Assembly (NCBI GenBank): GCA_036172665.1
Contig: CM069872.1
Coordinates: 54,918,101 to 54,982,100 of the forward strand
Length of the DNA: 64,000 nt
Origin: Prosopocoilus inquinatus
Taxonomy: Eukaryota > Arthropoda > Insecta > Coleoptera > Lucanidae
Direction: 5' to 3'
Shown here: positions 43,989 through 55,874 of the stretch, piece after piece
How the letters are laid out: each line of letters opens with the position of its first letter
Numbering within the stretch: the first letter of the stretch is position 1
The notes under the pieces: model-generated
Seen by the model: the letters and a program-made list of their open reading frames with translations, nothing else
Databases searched by the model: none
What the model was told of the DNA's origin: nothing
Program-made: the position numbers and the translations under genes

Positions 43989-46900
43989 CGGCCGTGCCCG
44001 CGCTGTTTGTTCTGTAATTTCCTCGAGTAAATTACACACAGACAGACTCCTTTTGAGTTCTTCGCGTTTTAAGGCGCGACTATAGTTAGTTAGTTTCCAT
44101 TCCGGGATATTTCGTTAACGTTAAAATAAATAAATTTATTACGGCGCAGGTACTTCCATGGCTTTCAAATTCACATCCTTAACAAACTCACTTTATTATT
44201 CAATTTTCGTTATACTTCAAATAAATAAAGTTTTTTTTTTTTTAAATGCCACACCAACACGAAAGTAACAAAGCAAAACTGTAACGTAGGAGAAAGAAAA
44301 CAATAAGGGACAAGCTCGTGACCAGGGTAGGTCGAAATTTTTAATGCGGTGGTGGGAGTACTCAAGCGTTGGCTTACACAAGAGTGATGCAATAAGAAAA
44401 GACAGCTAACGATCATTGACGTACGCCGCTCGTAATAAAACGCGCAGCGCGTAAAAGTAATTCGCAAACAATTAATTTGAGACTACGAGAAAATTAAACG
44501 GGAGTAATTAAATAAGAGTATAAACGCCGACTACTTTCTAGTATAATAATCACAATAAAACCTCAGCGATACCCCCTGCATTTTTAGAGCGTTATAATAA
44601 ACAAATATGTCTATGTCTATGCCTAAATTATTATTATACAGTTTTCAGATTATTGCAATCGCTTAAAAACAATACTTCGTACAGTGAAAAAGAGTACAGC
44701 GACGGGAGTACTCAAGTGTTGGCTTACACAAGAGTGATGTAATAAAAAAAAACAGCTGCGAATTATTAACGTAAGTGCTCGCCGTAAAATTCTCAGCGCG
44801 CACAAAATTAATTCGCAAACAATTAATCTGAGACCACGGTAAGATTAAACGGGGTGCAATTAAAATAAGAGAAATACTTTTTATGGCTGCGTCTAAATTA
44901 TTGCAAACCGAATCGTTTTCAGATTATTACAATCATTAAGAAAAATAATGCTTCGCACGGTGGCGGCGGATTTACATGTGTGCGTTCTGTAACCCTTTTC
45001 GTGATTATTTTCTGTGGTTATCAATTGGGCCAGCCGAAATATGGTCGGATTATTAACACCTACGCAATGGATTATTTCCCTCTGGAAGAGATTGTTTTGA
45101 AATTTCCGAAGCTTTTTTCCCGCCGTCCACATCCAATTCACATCCTTAACAAACTCAGTTTATTATTCAATTTTCGTTATACTTCACATAAATAAAGTTT
45201 TTTTTTTAATGCCATACCAACATGAAAGTAATAAAGCAAAACTATAACGTAGGAGAAAAAAAAAACAGTAAGTGACAAGCGGAAGAAAGAAACAATTTTG
45301 ATGATTTTCGGTATCTCTTCAGTGCCTACGATTAACGTAGGGTGAGTTTTTTTGGACGACCTCGTGGTGATTCTTTTGTTAATTGTTCCCTTCTTGTTTC
45401 TCGAATTGTTCGTCGCAACAAAAGCACGGAACGTACTTAGAACGTTAAAAATTAAAAGAAAATATAAACAATGCGACACAAAAGTACAAAAGACAACGGC
45501 ACAACAGGGTTGACTCTAACCGAAACTGTCCTCCAAGGATTGTAGCATGCGCCGAAATATCGAAAAATTCCCAGAAGGAGAATAATCCAGTCTTCCATCC
45601 AAAATAGTTGTTCGTCGCAACAAAACCAACACAACCACAGGTTGTACTTAAAACGAAATTACGTGTAAGTCACAAGGTTCGGTTTTTAGTGTTTAGTTTT
45701 GGGAACATCGCATCATTATGTGTAAATAGCTCGTAAGTTTTTTTTTTTTAATACATTTAAATAATAATGTCTTCCTGTCCTCGCCCCGCTGCGCTCAAGA
45801 ACCCCCGCTGTGCCCAACAACCTACGGTCTATCAGGTTAAATCGTAGGTTCTTGGGCACAGCGGGGTTTAACTTGGTAAACCGTAGGTTCTTGAGCGCAG
45901 CGGGGGGAGGACAGGAAGACGTTATTATTTAAACGTATTAAAAAAAAAACCTACGGTTTAACCTGATAGACCGTAGGTTCTTGGGCGCAGCGGTGCGGGA
46001 GCATAAAAAATGGGTTGCGGTTTAAAATCTAAATACATTCTAAAATCAACAGCCTCATTTTTAATTTCCAAATCATCATCAAACTAGTTTAACTTAATTT
46101 CTGAAAATATTAGATTCGTCTCAAAGGAACACACTCGGCGAGCCGAGAAAACGACTACATACACCACAACGAAATGGGTGGCCTAATCAGGTGCAACATC
46201 GACACGGCAAAAATGAAACGTAACGCTTTTTATGATGCAGTTACAACAGCGAAAAACTAAAATAGTAACGGCAACAACAAATTTAAAACAAACAAGGCGG
46301 GTAGTAAGAAGGCAAGAAGATGAAAAAGAAGAAGAAGACATCAGGTGGAAAGAAGGAAACTCCTTGAGCCGTGAAAAGAACGAACTTGTTTACTTGCAGT
46401 CGCGTAGAGCAGTGGCTGCTTAAAACTTTTAATTAAATCCGCCGCCGTTGCAGTGTAACTAATTGGCCGACCGACTGACGTCAAAAGCCGTGCGTTAATT
46501 GGCCGACATAATTATATCACTTGTTAACTATCCGTTACACGTAGACGTCGAATCCCGTCGTTCGTTCGTTCGTTCGCTCGCTCGTTCGTTCGTCCTCTCG
46601 TTCAAAGAGAGTACTCGGCAAATAGTTATACCGAACCGCCAAAGTAAGCACTTTATTACAAGTTCGCGGAATGTACACATGTACAAGTTTCGAATTCAAG
46701 CCCCCCTCCCCTCCCCTCCCAACCCCCTCACGAACTGATTAATTAATTAACCGAGGCGTTCGCTTGCTTTGCGCGTCGGGAAACGTCGCATTGTTCGTAC
46801 GTGAAACTCGAAACGTCGGATTAACAAACGAAAATAAAAAATAATTTGACGTGTGAGTAATCGAATTATACACACACGTCAGCGAAATACGTGCGGGGTG

Positions 46901-47618
46901 GGCGGGGTGGGTGGGGAGAGGGGGGGAGACGACGGCGACCGCACGAATGAAAACCGTTAAAGTTAAAAATGAAGTGATATTCGCCCCCTTGGGACGAGCC
47001 GCTCGGGGGCGGGGGGTGCGACCGTGTTCAACCGCCTGCCACCACATCACCGATGTAGTTTGTTATAAAAGCTCAGGAATTGTTGAACAATGTTAGCGGT
47101 AACTTCGTGATTGCCGCCGTCTCCGAGGACCATAAAACTTACTGGGGCGTTGCTTAAATAAATTTTTGCTTGCTTTGTTGAAGCGCGCCGCGGATAAGTT
47201 TATCGCTCGCACCTTTCTTCTTTTTTTTTTTTCTTATTTCCGCCCTTAAACTTTAATTGAGACGTCACCTGAAGTAGTCGACAATAAATTCAGGGACACT
47301 CGGTGTAGTATGGAAGCGTAGTATTTGAAATGTCAAGCGGAAGCCCGAATCTAATCTTATTTTCCAGGGCATATTATTGTGTACGCTGATATTTTAATAC
47401 GTCGTGACATCACACTTACATTTAATTATATTAAGCCAATTGTTATTGTTGTAAACCAAATCGTGTGAATCATTTAAAAACAATACTTCGCACTGTGAAT
47501 AAAGAGGACGTCGGCGCGTAGGTGGGAGTACTCAAGCGTTAGCTTACACAAGAATGATGTAATAGGAAAGCAGCTACCAATCATTAACGTAAGCCGCTCG
47601 TCATAAAATTTCAAAAAA
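43989..47618 (+). repeat. 3.65-kb segmental tandem duplication, unit 1
   Basis: It begins CGGCCGTGCCCGCGCTGTTT and runs to the next start at 47619. It contains three GGGAGTACTCAAG(C/T)GTT(G/A)GCTTACACA cores (about 44355, 44704, 47524), an internal duplication of the AACAAACTCA(C/G)TTTATTATTC block (about 44180 and 45149), a foldback, a CGTT microsatellite (about 46556-46600) and a G-rich tract (about 46894-46927). Its open frames are conserved between units only because the DNA is; none resembles a known protein. Confidence 0.93.
45750..45939. mobile_element. Foldback element inside 3.65-kb unit 1
   Basis: CTTCCTGTCCTCGCCCCGCT and its near-complement AGCGGGGGGAGGACAGGAAG pair, as do the outer AATACATTTAAATAATAA and TTATTATTTAAACGTATT. 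The middle holds several copies of CCTACGGT and ACCGTAGGTTCTTG in both orientations. Its twin is at 49397-49586. Confidence 0.82.
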
Positions 47619-50600
47619 CGGCCGTGCCCACGCTGTTTCTACTGTAATAATTTCCTCGAGTAAATTACACCCACACAGGCAGACTCCTTTTGAGTTCTTC
47701 GCGTTTTAAGGCGCGACTAGAGTTAGTTAGTTTCCATTCCGGGATATTTCGTTAGCGTTAAAATAAATAAATTTATTACGGCGCAGGTACTTCCATGGCT
47801 TTCAAATTCACTTCCTTAACAAACGCAGTTTATTATTCAATTTTCGTTATGCTTCACATAAATAAAGTTTTTTTTTTTTTAATGCCACACCAACACGAAA
47901 GTAACAAAGCAAAACTGTAACGTAGGAGAAAGAAAACAATAAGGGACAAGCTCGTGACTAGGGTAGGTCGAAATTTTTAATGCGGTGGTGGGAGTACTCA
48001 AGCGTTGGCTTACACAGGAGTGATGCAATAACAAAAGACAGCTAACGATCATTGACGTACGCCGCTCGCAATAAAACGCGCAGCGCGTAAAAGTAATTCA
48101 CAAACAATTAATTTGAAACTACGACAAAATTAAACGGGAGTAATTAAATAAGAGTATAAACGCCGACTACTTTCTAGTATAATAATCACAACAAAACCCC
48201 AGCGATACCCCCTGCATTTTTAGAGTTAGAGCGTTATAATAAACAAATATGTCTATGTCTATGACTAAATTATTATTATACAGTTTTCAGATTATTACAA
48301 TCGCTTAAAAACAATACTTCGTACAGTGAAAAAGAATACAGCGACGGGAGTACTCAAGCGCTGGCTTACACAAGAGTGATGTAATAAAAAAAAAAACAGC
48401 TGCCAATTATTAACGTAAGCTGCTCGCCGTAAAATTCGCAGCGCGCACAAAATTAATTCGCAAACAATTAATCTGAGACCACGGCAAGATTAAACGGGGT
48501 GGAATTAAAATAAGAGAAATACTATTTATGGCTGCGTCTAAATTATTGCAAACCGAATCGTTTTCAGATTATTACAATCACTAAGAAAAATAATGCTTCG
48601 CACGGTGGCGGCGGATTTACATGTGTGCGTTCTGTGAACCTTTTTGTGATTATTTTCTGTGGTTATCAAGTGGGCCAGCCGAAATATGGTCGGATTATTA
48701 ACACCTACGCAATGGATTATTTCCCTCTGGAAGAGATTGTTTTGAAATTTCCGAAGCTTTTTTCCCGCCGTCCACATCCAATTCACATCCTTAACAAACT
48801 CAGTTTATTATTCAATTTTCGTTATACTTCACATAAATAAAGTTTTTTTTTTAATGCCATACCAACATGAAAGTAATAAAGCAAAACTATAACGTAGGAG
48901 AAAAAAAAAAACAGTAAGTGACAAGCGGAAGAAAGAAACAATTTTGATGATTTTCGGTATCTCTTCAGTGCCTACGATTAACGTAGGGTGAGTTTTTTTG
49001 GACGACCTCGTGGTGATTCTTTTGTTAATTGTTCCCTTCTTGTTTCTCGAATTGTTCGTCGCAACAAAAGCACGGAACGTACTTAGAACGTTAAAAATGA
49101 AAAGAAAATGTACACAATGCGACACAAAAGTACAAAAGACAACGGCACAACAGGGTTGACTCTAACCGAAACCGTCCTCCAAGGATTGTAGCACGCGCCG
49201 AAATATCGAAAAATTCCCAGAAGGAGAATAATCCAGTCTTCCATCCAAAATAGTTGTTCGTCGCAACAAAACCAACACAACCACAGGTTGTACTTAAAAC
49301 GAAATTACGTGTAAGTCACAAGGTTCGGTTTTTAGTGTTTAGTTTTGGGAACATCGCATCATTATGTGTAAATAGCTCGTAAGTTTTTTTTTTTTTAATA
49401 CATTTAAATAATAATGTCTTCCTGTCCTCGCCCCGCTGCGCTCAAGAACCCCCGCTGTGCCCAACAACCTACGGTCTATCAGGTTAAATCGTAGGTTCTT
49501 GGGCACAGCGGGGTTTAACTTAGTAAACAGTAGGTTCTTGAGCGCAGCGGGGGGAGGACAGGAAGACGTTATTATTTAAACGTATTAAAAAAAAACCTAC
49601 GGTTTAACCTGATAGACCGTAGGTTCTTGGGCGCAGTGGTGCGGGAGCATAAAAAATGGGTTGCGGTTTAAAATCTAAATACATTCTAAAATCAACAGCC
49701 TCATTTTTAATTTCCAAATCATCATCAAACTAGTTTAACTTAATTTCTGAAAATATTAGATTCGTCTCAAAGGAACACACTCGGGGAGCCGAGAAAACGA
49801 CTACATACACCACAACGAAAAGGGTGGCCTAATCAGGTGCAACATCGACACGGCAAAAATGAAAAGTAACGCTTTTTATGATGCAGTTACAACAGCGAAA
49901 AACTAAAATAGTAACGGCAACAACAAATTTAAAACAAACAAGGCGGGTAGTAAGAAGGCAAAAAGAAGAAGAAGAAGAAGAAGAAGAAGACATCAGGTGG
50001 AAAGAAGGAAACTCCTTGAGCCGTGAAAAGAACGAACTTGTTTACCTGCAGTCGCGTAGAGCAGTGGCTGCTTAAAACTTTTAATTAAATCCGCCGCCGT
50101 TGCAGTGTAACTAATTGGCCGACCGACTGACGTCAAAAGCCGTGCGTTAATTGGCCGACATAATTATATCGCTTGTTAACTATCCGTTACACGTAGACGT
50201 CGAATCCCGTCGTTCGTTCGTTCGTTCGCTCGCTCGTTCGTTCGTCCTCTCGTTCAAAGAGAGTACTCGGCAAATAGTTATACCGAACCGCCAAAGTAAG
50301 CACTTTATTACAAGTTCGCGGAATGTACACATGTACAAGTTTCGAATTCAAGCCCCCCCCCCCCCACCCCTCCCAGCCCCCTCACGAACTGATTAATTAA
50401 TTATTATTACCGAGGCGTTCGCTTGCTTTGCGCGTCGTGAAACGTCGCGGTGTTTTTCGTACGTGAAACTCGAAACGTCGGATTAACAAACGAAAATAAA
50501 AAATAATTTGACGTGTGAGTAATCGAATTATACACACACGTCAGCGAAATACGTGCGGGGTGGGCGGGGTGGGTGGGGGGGGGGGGAGACGACGGCGACC

Positions 50601-51279
50601 GCACGAATGAAAACCGTTAAAGTTAAAAATGAAGTGATATTCGCCCCCTTGGGACGAGCCGCTCGGGGGCGGGGGGTGCGACCGTGTTCAACCGCCTGCC
50701 ACCACATCACCGATGTAGTTTGTTATAAAAGCTCAGGAATTGTTGAACAATGTTAGCGGTAACTTCGTGATTGCCGCCGTCTCCGAGGACCATAAAACTT
50801 ACTGGGGCGTTGCTTAAATAAATTTTTGCTTGCTTTGTTGAAGCGCGCCGCGGATAAGTTTATCGCTCGCACCTTTCTTCTTTTTTTTTTTTTCTTATTT
50901 CCGCCCTTAAACTTTAATTGAGACGTCACCTGAAGTAGTCGACAATAAATTCAGGGACACTCGGTGTAGTATGGAAGCGTAGTATTTGAAATGTCAAGCG
51001 GAAGCCCGAATCTAATCTTATTTTCCAGGGCATATTATTGTGTACGCTGATATTTTAATACGTCGTGACATCACACTTACATTTAATTATATTAAGCCAA
51101 TTGTTATTGTTGTAAACCAAATCGTGTGAATCATTTAAAAACAATACTTCGCACTGTGAATAAAGAGGACGTCGGCGCGTAGGTGGGAGTACTCAAGCGT
51201 TGGCTTACACAAGAATGATGTAATAGGAAAGCAGCTACCAATCATTAACGTAAGCCGCTCGTCATAAAATTTCAAAAAA
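47619..51279 (+). repeat. 3.65-kb segmental tandem duplication, unit 2
   Basis: Collinear with unit 1 along its whole length, with scattered substitutions and small length changes in homopolymers, a GAA run (about 49965-49989) and the C/G runs (near 50354 and 50570). Matching landmarks lie 3630-3652 bases apart. Confidence 0.93.
49397..49586. mobile_element. Foldback element inside 3.65-kb unit 2
   Basis: Same structure as 45750-45939. It arose by duplication of the whole segment, not by a second insertion. Confidence 0.8.
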
Positions 51280-52436
51280 CGGCCGTGCCCACGCTGTTTC
51301 TACTGTAATAATTTCCTCGAGTAAATTACACCCACACAGGCAGACTCCTTTTGAGTTCTTCGCGTTTTAAGGCGCGACTAGAGTTAGTTAGTTTCCATTC
51401 CGGGATATTTCGTTAACGTTAAAATAAATAAATTCATTACGACGCAGGTACTTCCACGGCTTTCAAATTCACTTCCTTAACAAACGCAGTTTATTATTCA
51501 ATTTTCGTTATGCTTCACATAAATAAAGTTTTTTTTTTTTTTAAATGCCACACCAACACGAAAGTAACAAAGCAAAACTGTAACGTAGGAGAAAGAAAAC
51601 AATAAGGGACAAGCTCGTGACTAGGCTAGGTCGAAATTTTTAATGCGGTGGTGGGAGTACTCAAGCGTTGGCTTACACAAGAGTGATGCAATAAGAAAAG
51701 ACAGCTAACGATCATTGACGTACGCCGCTCGTAATAAAACGCGCAGCGCGTAAAGGTAATTCACAAACAATTAATTTGAGACTATGACAAAATTAAACGG
51801 GAGTAATTAAATAAGAGTATAAACACCGACTACTTTCTAGTATAATAATCACAACAAAACCCCAGCGATACCCCCTGCATTTTTAGAGCGTTATAATAAA
51901 CAAATATGTCTATGTCTATGACTAAATTATTATTATACAGTTTTCAGATTATTACAATCGCTTAAAAACAATACTTCGTACAGTGAAAAAGAGTACAGCG
52001 ACGGGAGTACTCAAGCGTTGGCTTACACAAGAGTGTTGTAATAAAAAAAAACAGCTGCGAATTATTAACGTAAGTGCTCGCCGTAAAATTCGCAGCGCGC
52101 ACAAAATTAATTCGCAAACAATTAATCTGAGACCACGGCAAGATTAAACGGGGTGCAATTAAAATAAGAGAAATACTTTTTATGGCTTGGCTGTGTTTAA
52201 ATTATTGCAAACCGAATCGTTTTCAGATTATTACAATCATTAAGAAAAATAATGCTTCGCACGGTGGCGCCGGATTTACATGTGTGCGTTCTGTGAACCT
52301 TTTTGTGATTGTTTTCTGTGGTTATCAAGTGGGCCGGCAGAAATATCGCCGGATTATTAACACCTACGCAATGGATTATTTCCCTCTGGAAGAGATTGTT
52401 TTCAAATTTCCGAAGCTTTTTTCCCGCCGTCCACAT
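51280..52436 (+). repeat. 3.65-kb segmental tandem duplication, partial unit 3
   Basis: Matches the first 1.15 kb of the unit, then breaks off within CGCCGTCCACAT, after which the sequence is unrelated. It is the right boundary of the duplicated block. Confidence 0.92.
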
Positions 52437-52439
52437 GCC

Positions 52440-53480
52440 CACCGCCCATTTTCCATTTTGTCCATCTACGCTGCGGGGTAAGTCACGTTGTATATTTTAT
52501 ACACGTTAGTCCCTTCGTTTGTAATCCGTTCACGCTGCGGGGTAAGTCCCAATACGAGAATGGTGCTAATAAACTACTTTTTCCTTTTATTACAAAACTG
52601 TTTCCTTTGCGGTGACTTCCGGCTTTGCAGAGAGTCTTCTTCCTTCTTCTTCTTCTTCTTCATTTTCTTTTTTTAATTCATTACCTCTTGCCCCGGCGGA
52701 TTTCTCCTTTCAAATTAGCCAAATCACCCCCGCGCTTCGGCCAATTAGATTCGAAATCATTGCGTTCGCCACACTCACCTGCAACTGAGATTTGAAAAAA
52801 GCAAATGCCGCCCCCCCCCGCCCCTTCTTCCGGAAAAGAGGGGTGGCTCGCGCGTTGCACTTGTCCGGTTTAATAAGACGACGGCGGCGACGGCGGAATC
52901 AAAATTTGCTCGAATAATCATCAAATAAGATCAAACGAAACGGAGGCTTCCGCCGCCCCCGGCCGGCCAGCCGCCGCGGACCGACGGACGGGACAGACTT
53001 CCAGATCAGTTACCTTCGAAGAGAACGCGCCATTAAGTATTCCTTCAGGACCCCTAATTGTGTATAAAAGGAAGCCCTGTTTTTTCGAAAGGCGGGGTGG
53101 GGGTGAGCTGCAACCGGGGCGGCCCGCTTCGCCGATCAAAGCGTCCCCCTCCCCCCTCTCCGCGATCTGCAGCAAGCAACATTGCACGGATCTATGTAGT
53201 TCGACCTCGAGTTTTATTCGCCGCAACCACCGCCACCCTATTGCACATGTAACGTGTAACGGCAGGGTTTCATGAAATTTTAATCGGGAGGTTCGTCTGT
53301 TTGGTTTTGGTTTCGGAGGGAGCGGGGGGAGGGGAGGGGGGCAGTTTCGAAGCGGCTTTTTCCTTTAAGTAAACTGGAAAGAAGATCTCCTGCACATCAT
53401 TAACATTTTTTTGGGTTTTGGGGCGGGGGGAATAAATAAACGAGGAGTTAATCTCTAAGCGTGTGCACTTCGGGTCCGTT
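52440..53480. other. Intergenic DNA without a supported gene
   Basis: A short duplicated phrase (CACGCTGCGGGGTAAGTC and TACGCTGCGGGGTAAGTC, about 52468-52547) and a TTC-rich run (about 52635-52660) are seen. Proline-rich frames at 52.9-53.3 kb follow from GC-rich composition. Confidence 0.45.
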
Positions 53481-53484
53481 GCTT

Positions 53485-54450
53485 TTGATTTAATCTGAAG
53501 AGAGAGGGGGGCTGATGAAGATCCAAACACTAATTATCGATCGTAATGTCCCTCCAATTTGAAGAGGTGGGGACGCGTCGTTTGAAGAGAACGGCTGAAG
53601 ATTTTTGGAAGCCGAATCCCCCAACCTTTGCACACGTAAAGCAAGAGACGCACATGAAATTCATGTCTAAGTGGAGTTTTGAGAGAGAGATAGAGAGAGA
53701 GAGAGAGAGGTATAGAACGTTAAAGTAGGTAAAGGAAGAGTTGAATACGTTTCAAGGATCGGTTATTTTTGGTTCGATCCGAAAAGAGAGGACGGCTAAT
53801 GAAGACCTGAACCCTAATTATCAATCTTAACGTCCTTCTAATTTGAAACGACCGGCTTACGTCGATTGAAGAGAACGGAAAATGATTTTTGGACGCCCCT
53901 TTTGCCCATGTGAAGTAAGGAAAGCGCGCAAAGCTAATTTGTAAGCAGGTTTTTAATTTGGGCTACTGACTGAAGCGAAAGGGAATGGTGAAGCAAGTAA
54001 AGGAAGCCGAATGCGGTCGAAGGATCGGTTACGTTTGGTTTAATCCGAAAAGAGAGGAGGGCTAATGAAGACCTGGACCCTAATTATCAATCCTAACGTC
54101 CTTACAATTTGAAACGACCCCGTCATGTCGTTTGAAGAAAACGGCAAATGATTTTTGGACGCCCCCTTTACCCATGTAAAGTAAGTAAAATGCACAATGC
54201 ATAAAGTTAAGTTTTTAAGCGGGTTTGGCTATTATCTGAAGCAAAAAGGAATCTCAAAGCAAGTACAGGAAGCCGAATGCGTTCGAGGGTTCACTTATTT
54301 TTGGTTTGATCCGAAAAGAGAGGGTGTTTAATGAAGACCTGAACCCTAACTATCAGTCGCAATGTCCTTTCAATTTGAAACGAGCCGGTCACGTCGCTTG
54401 AAGAGTACGGTAAACGATTTTTGGAGGCGCTTTTGTTCTAAAAATACAAA
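53485..54450 (+). repeat. 266-bp family array, four copies
   Basis: GAAAAGAGAG or GAAGAGAGAG marks start at 53498, 53781, 54047 and 54313 (spacing 283, 266, 266). Each unit has AATGAAGACCTG(A/G)ACCCTAA, a CGTCG(A/T)TTGAAGA block, ATGATTTTTGGA and a CCCATGT(A/G)AAGTAAG block. A GA microsatellite (about 53680-53709) sits in the first unit. Confidence 0.9.
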
Positions 54451-54478
54451 AAAAATTAAAATCAGCGCAAGATTTACC

Positions 54479-54500
54479 CTCTCTCTCTCTCTCTCTCTTT
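54479..54500. repeat. (CT)n microsatellite
   Basis: About eleven CT dinucleotides. Confidence 0.95.
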
Positions 54501-54504
54501 GAAC

Positions 54505-55648
54505 TACGTGGGTAGGTACGTTGGATACGGAGAGTAGTTTAAGCGAGCACATTATCCTGATATAAGTAGCTCGGTAAGAAGTGTCTTGAGCTTAATATAT
54601 TCTATCAGTGATATTCGCCGTCCCCGAAGTGCCACGCTGGGAGCCGTACGTCAGAGAATAAGGTGTCTGGGAGATACCGCGCGCTTGATATACTCAAGTA
54701 CGCCCGAATAATCATCGATCGAACGCGTTGCACAAAAGCAAATCGTTATTGTCGTCGCATGAACCCGTCCCTCGGAGAATAAATTTACGAAACGATGTCA
54801 TGCCACATTATTTTTACAATGCAGAGTAAATACCTGTGTATCTTGTCGGGTCTTCGCAGGCGCCGCGCACATCTTCTATTATAAATTTCAACGGGAAGGG
54901 ATGCGCGGGGTGGAAGCTAAAGTCTTTCGCCGATGAAGAATTTACGGCGCAAAGTAAATTAAACGAGGACGTGTCTCTTCTGGGCGACGAGAGATGTGTC
55001 GCCCCGCACGGTGCATTTTTCACCTTCGTTCCTTCCTTAAAAATTACGTTCCGCAATTTCCACCCGCCCGGCTAATTTGAAACAGGACCAAAACAAGACG
55101 AGAGAGGAATGCGCCGCCCGTCCGCCACAAAGGTCGATTTTATATTGGGCCATTATCCAAGGGCGGCGGCGGAGTAAATTTGATTCCGATGGCTCGACTA
55201 ACGTTATTTACTTCTCGTTGCGTTGCTTGCGATAATTGAGTACTTGACTGAACTTATTCGTTTGTGTTTCCAATGAATAAGAGCCCTTTGATACGAAGTG
55301 CGGGGCGAAAGTACTTATTCAATTCGGATTCCATCCGAAGGGGTTGAGGATCCTAATTTTTTTCCATCGGTTGGCGTTATCTTTAAAATGCATCGCCTTT
55401 CAACCCTTATTACAAAATTGAAGTCGACATGCCGTTGGCCCACATTCACCTTCCATCCCTCTTTTGGGGTATTGCTCTCATATTGAGTAAACTTATGGGG
55501 CGGGGCATTTTTTTCTGCTGGGGCTTCCTTTGTCGGCAGCTGATCAAGCGCAGACACTTCCACCTCCAACTTCCATTTTCCATCTCTTCGGATTTCTCAA
55601 CAATCGGTTCAAAAAGTTGAAAACCTCTAGGAAAATGAACCATCGTTC
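54505..55648. other. Intergenic DNA without a supported gene
   Basis: Several 60-85-codon frames on both strands, none recognised and none with convincing splice context. Confidence 0.4.
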
Positions 55649-55650
55649 AA

Positions 55651-55874
55651 GTTCCAAAGTGACCTCCGAAGGAAATTGGTAAGGACGAATCCTATTATAT
55701 TAAGGAAACCAAAAGAGAATGGAAGGTCTCTTACTCATTAAATTATATTCAATGAGTAAGAGAGGAGAGGAATTGAATTATATTCAATGAGTAAGAGACC
55801 TTCCATTCTCTTTTGGTTTCCTTAATATAATAGGATTCGTCCTTACCAATTTCCTTCGGAGGTCAATTTGGAAC
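55651..55874. repeat. Large near-perfect palindrome
   Basis: The left arm from GTTCCAAAGTGACCTCCGAA to AATGAGTAAGAGA is matched by the right arm ending TTCGGAGGTCAATTTGGAAC, with only a few mismatches over about 95 bases per arm. The centre near 55745-55780 contains a second TATATTCAATGAGTAAGAGA in direct orientation. Confidence 0.9.

Noticed and set aside
44893..52442. Small frames conserved between the three 3.65-kb units (e.g. 44893-45141, 48538-48786, 52197-52442, minus)
   Set aside because: Conservation equals that of the surrounding non-coding DNA and no protein family is recognised, so it reflects recent duplication.
53771..53783. tRNA-like GGTTCGATCC box
   Set aside because: Part of the 266-bp repeat. 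No cloverleaf or box A at the right distance.
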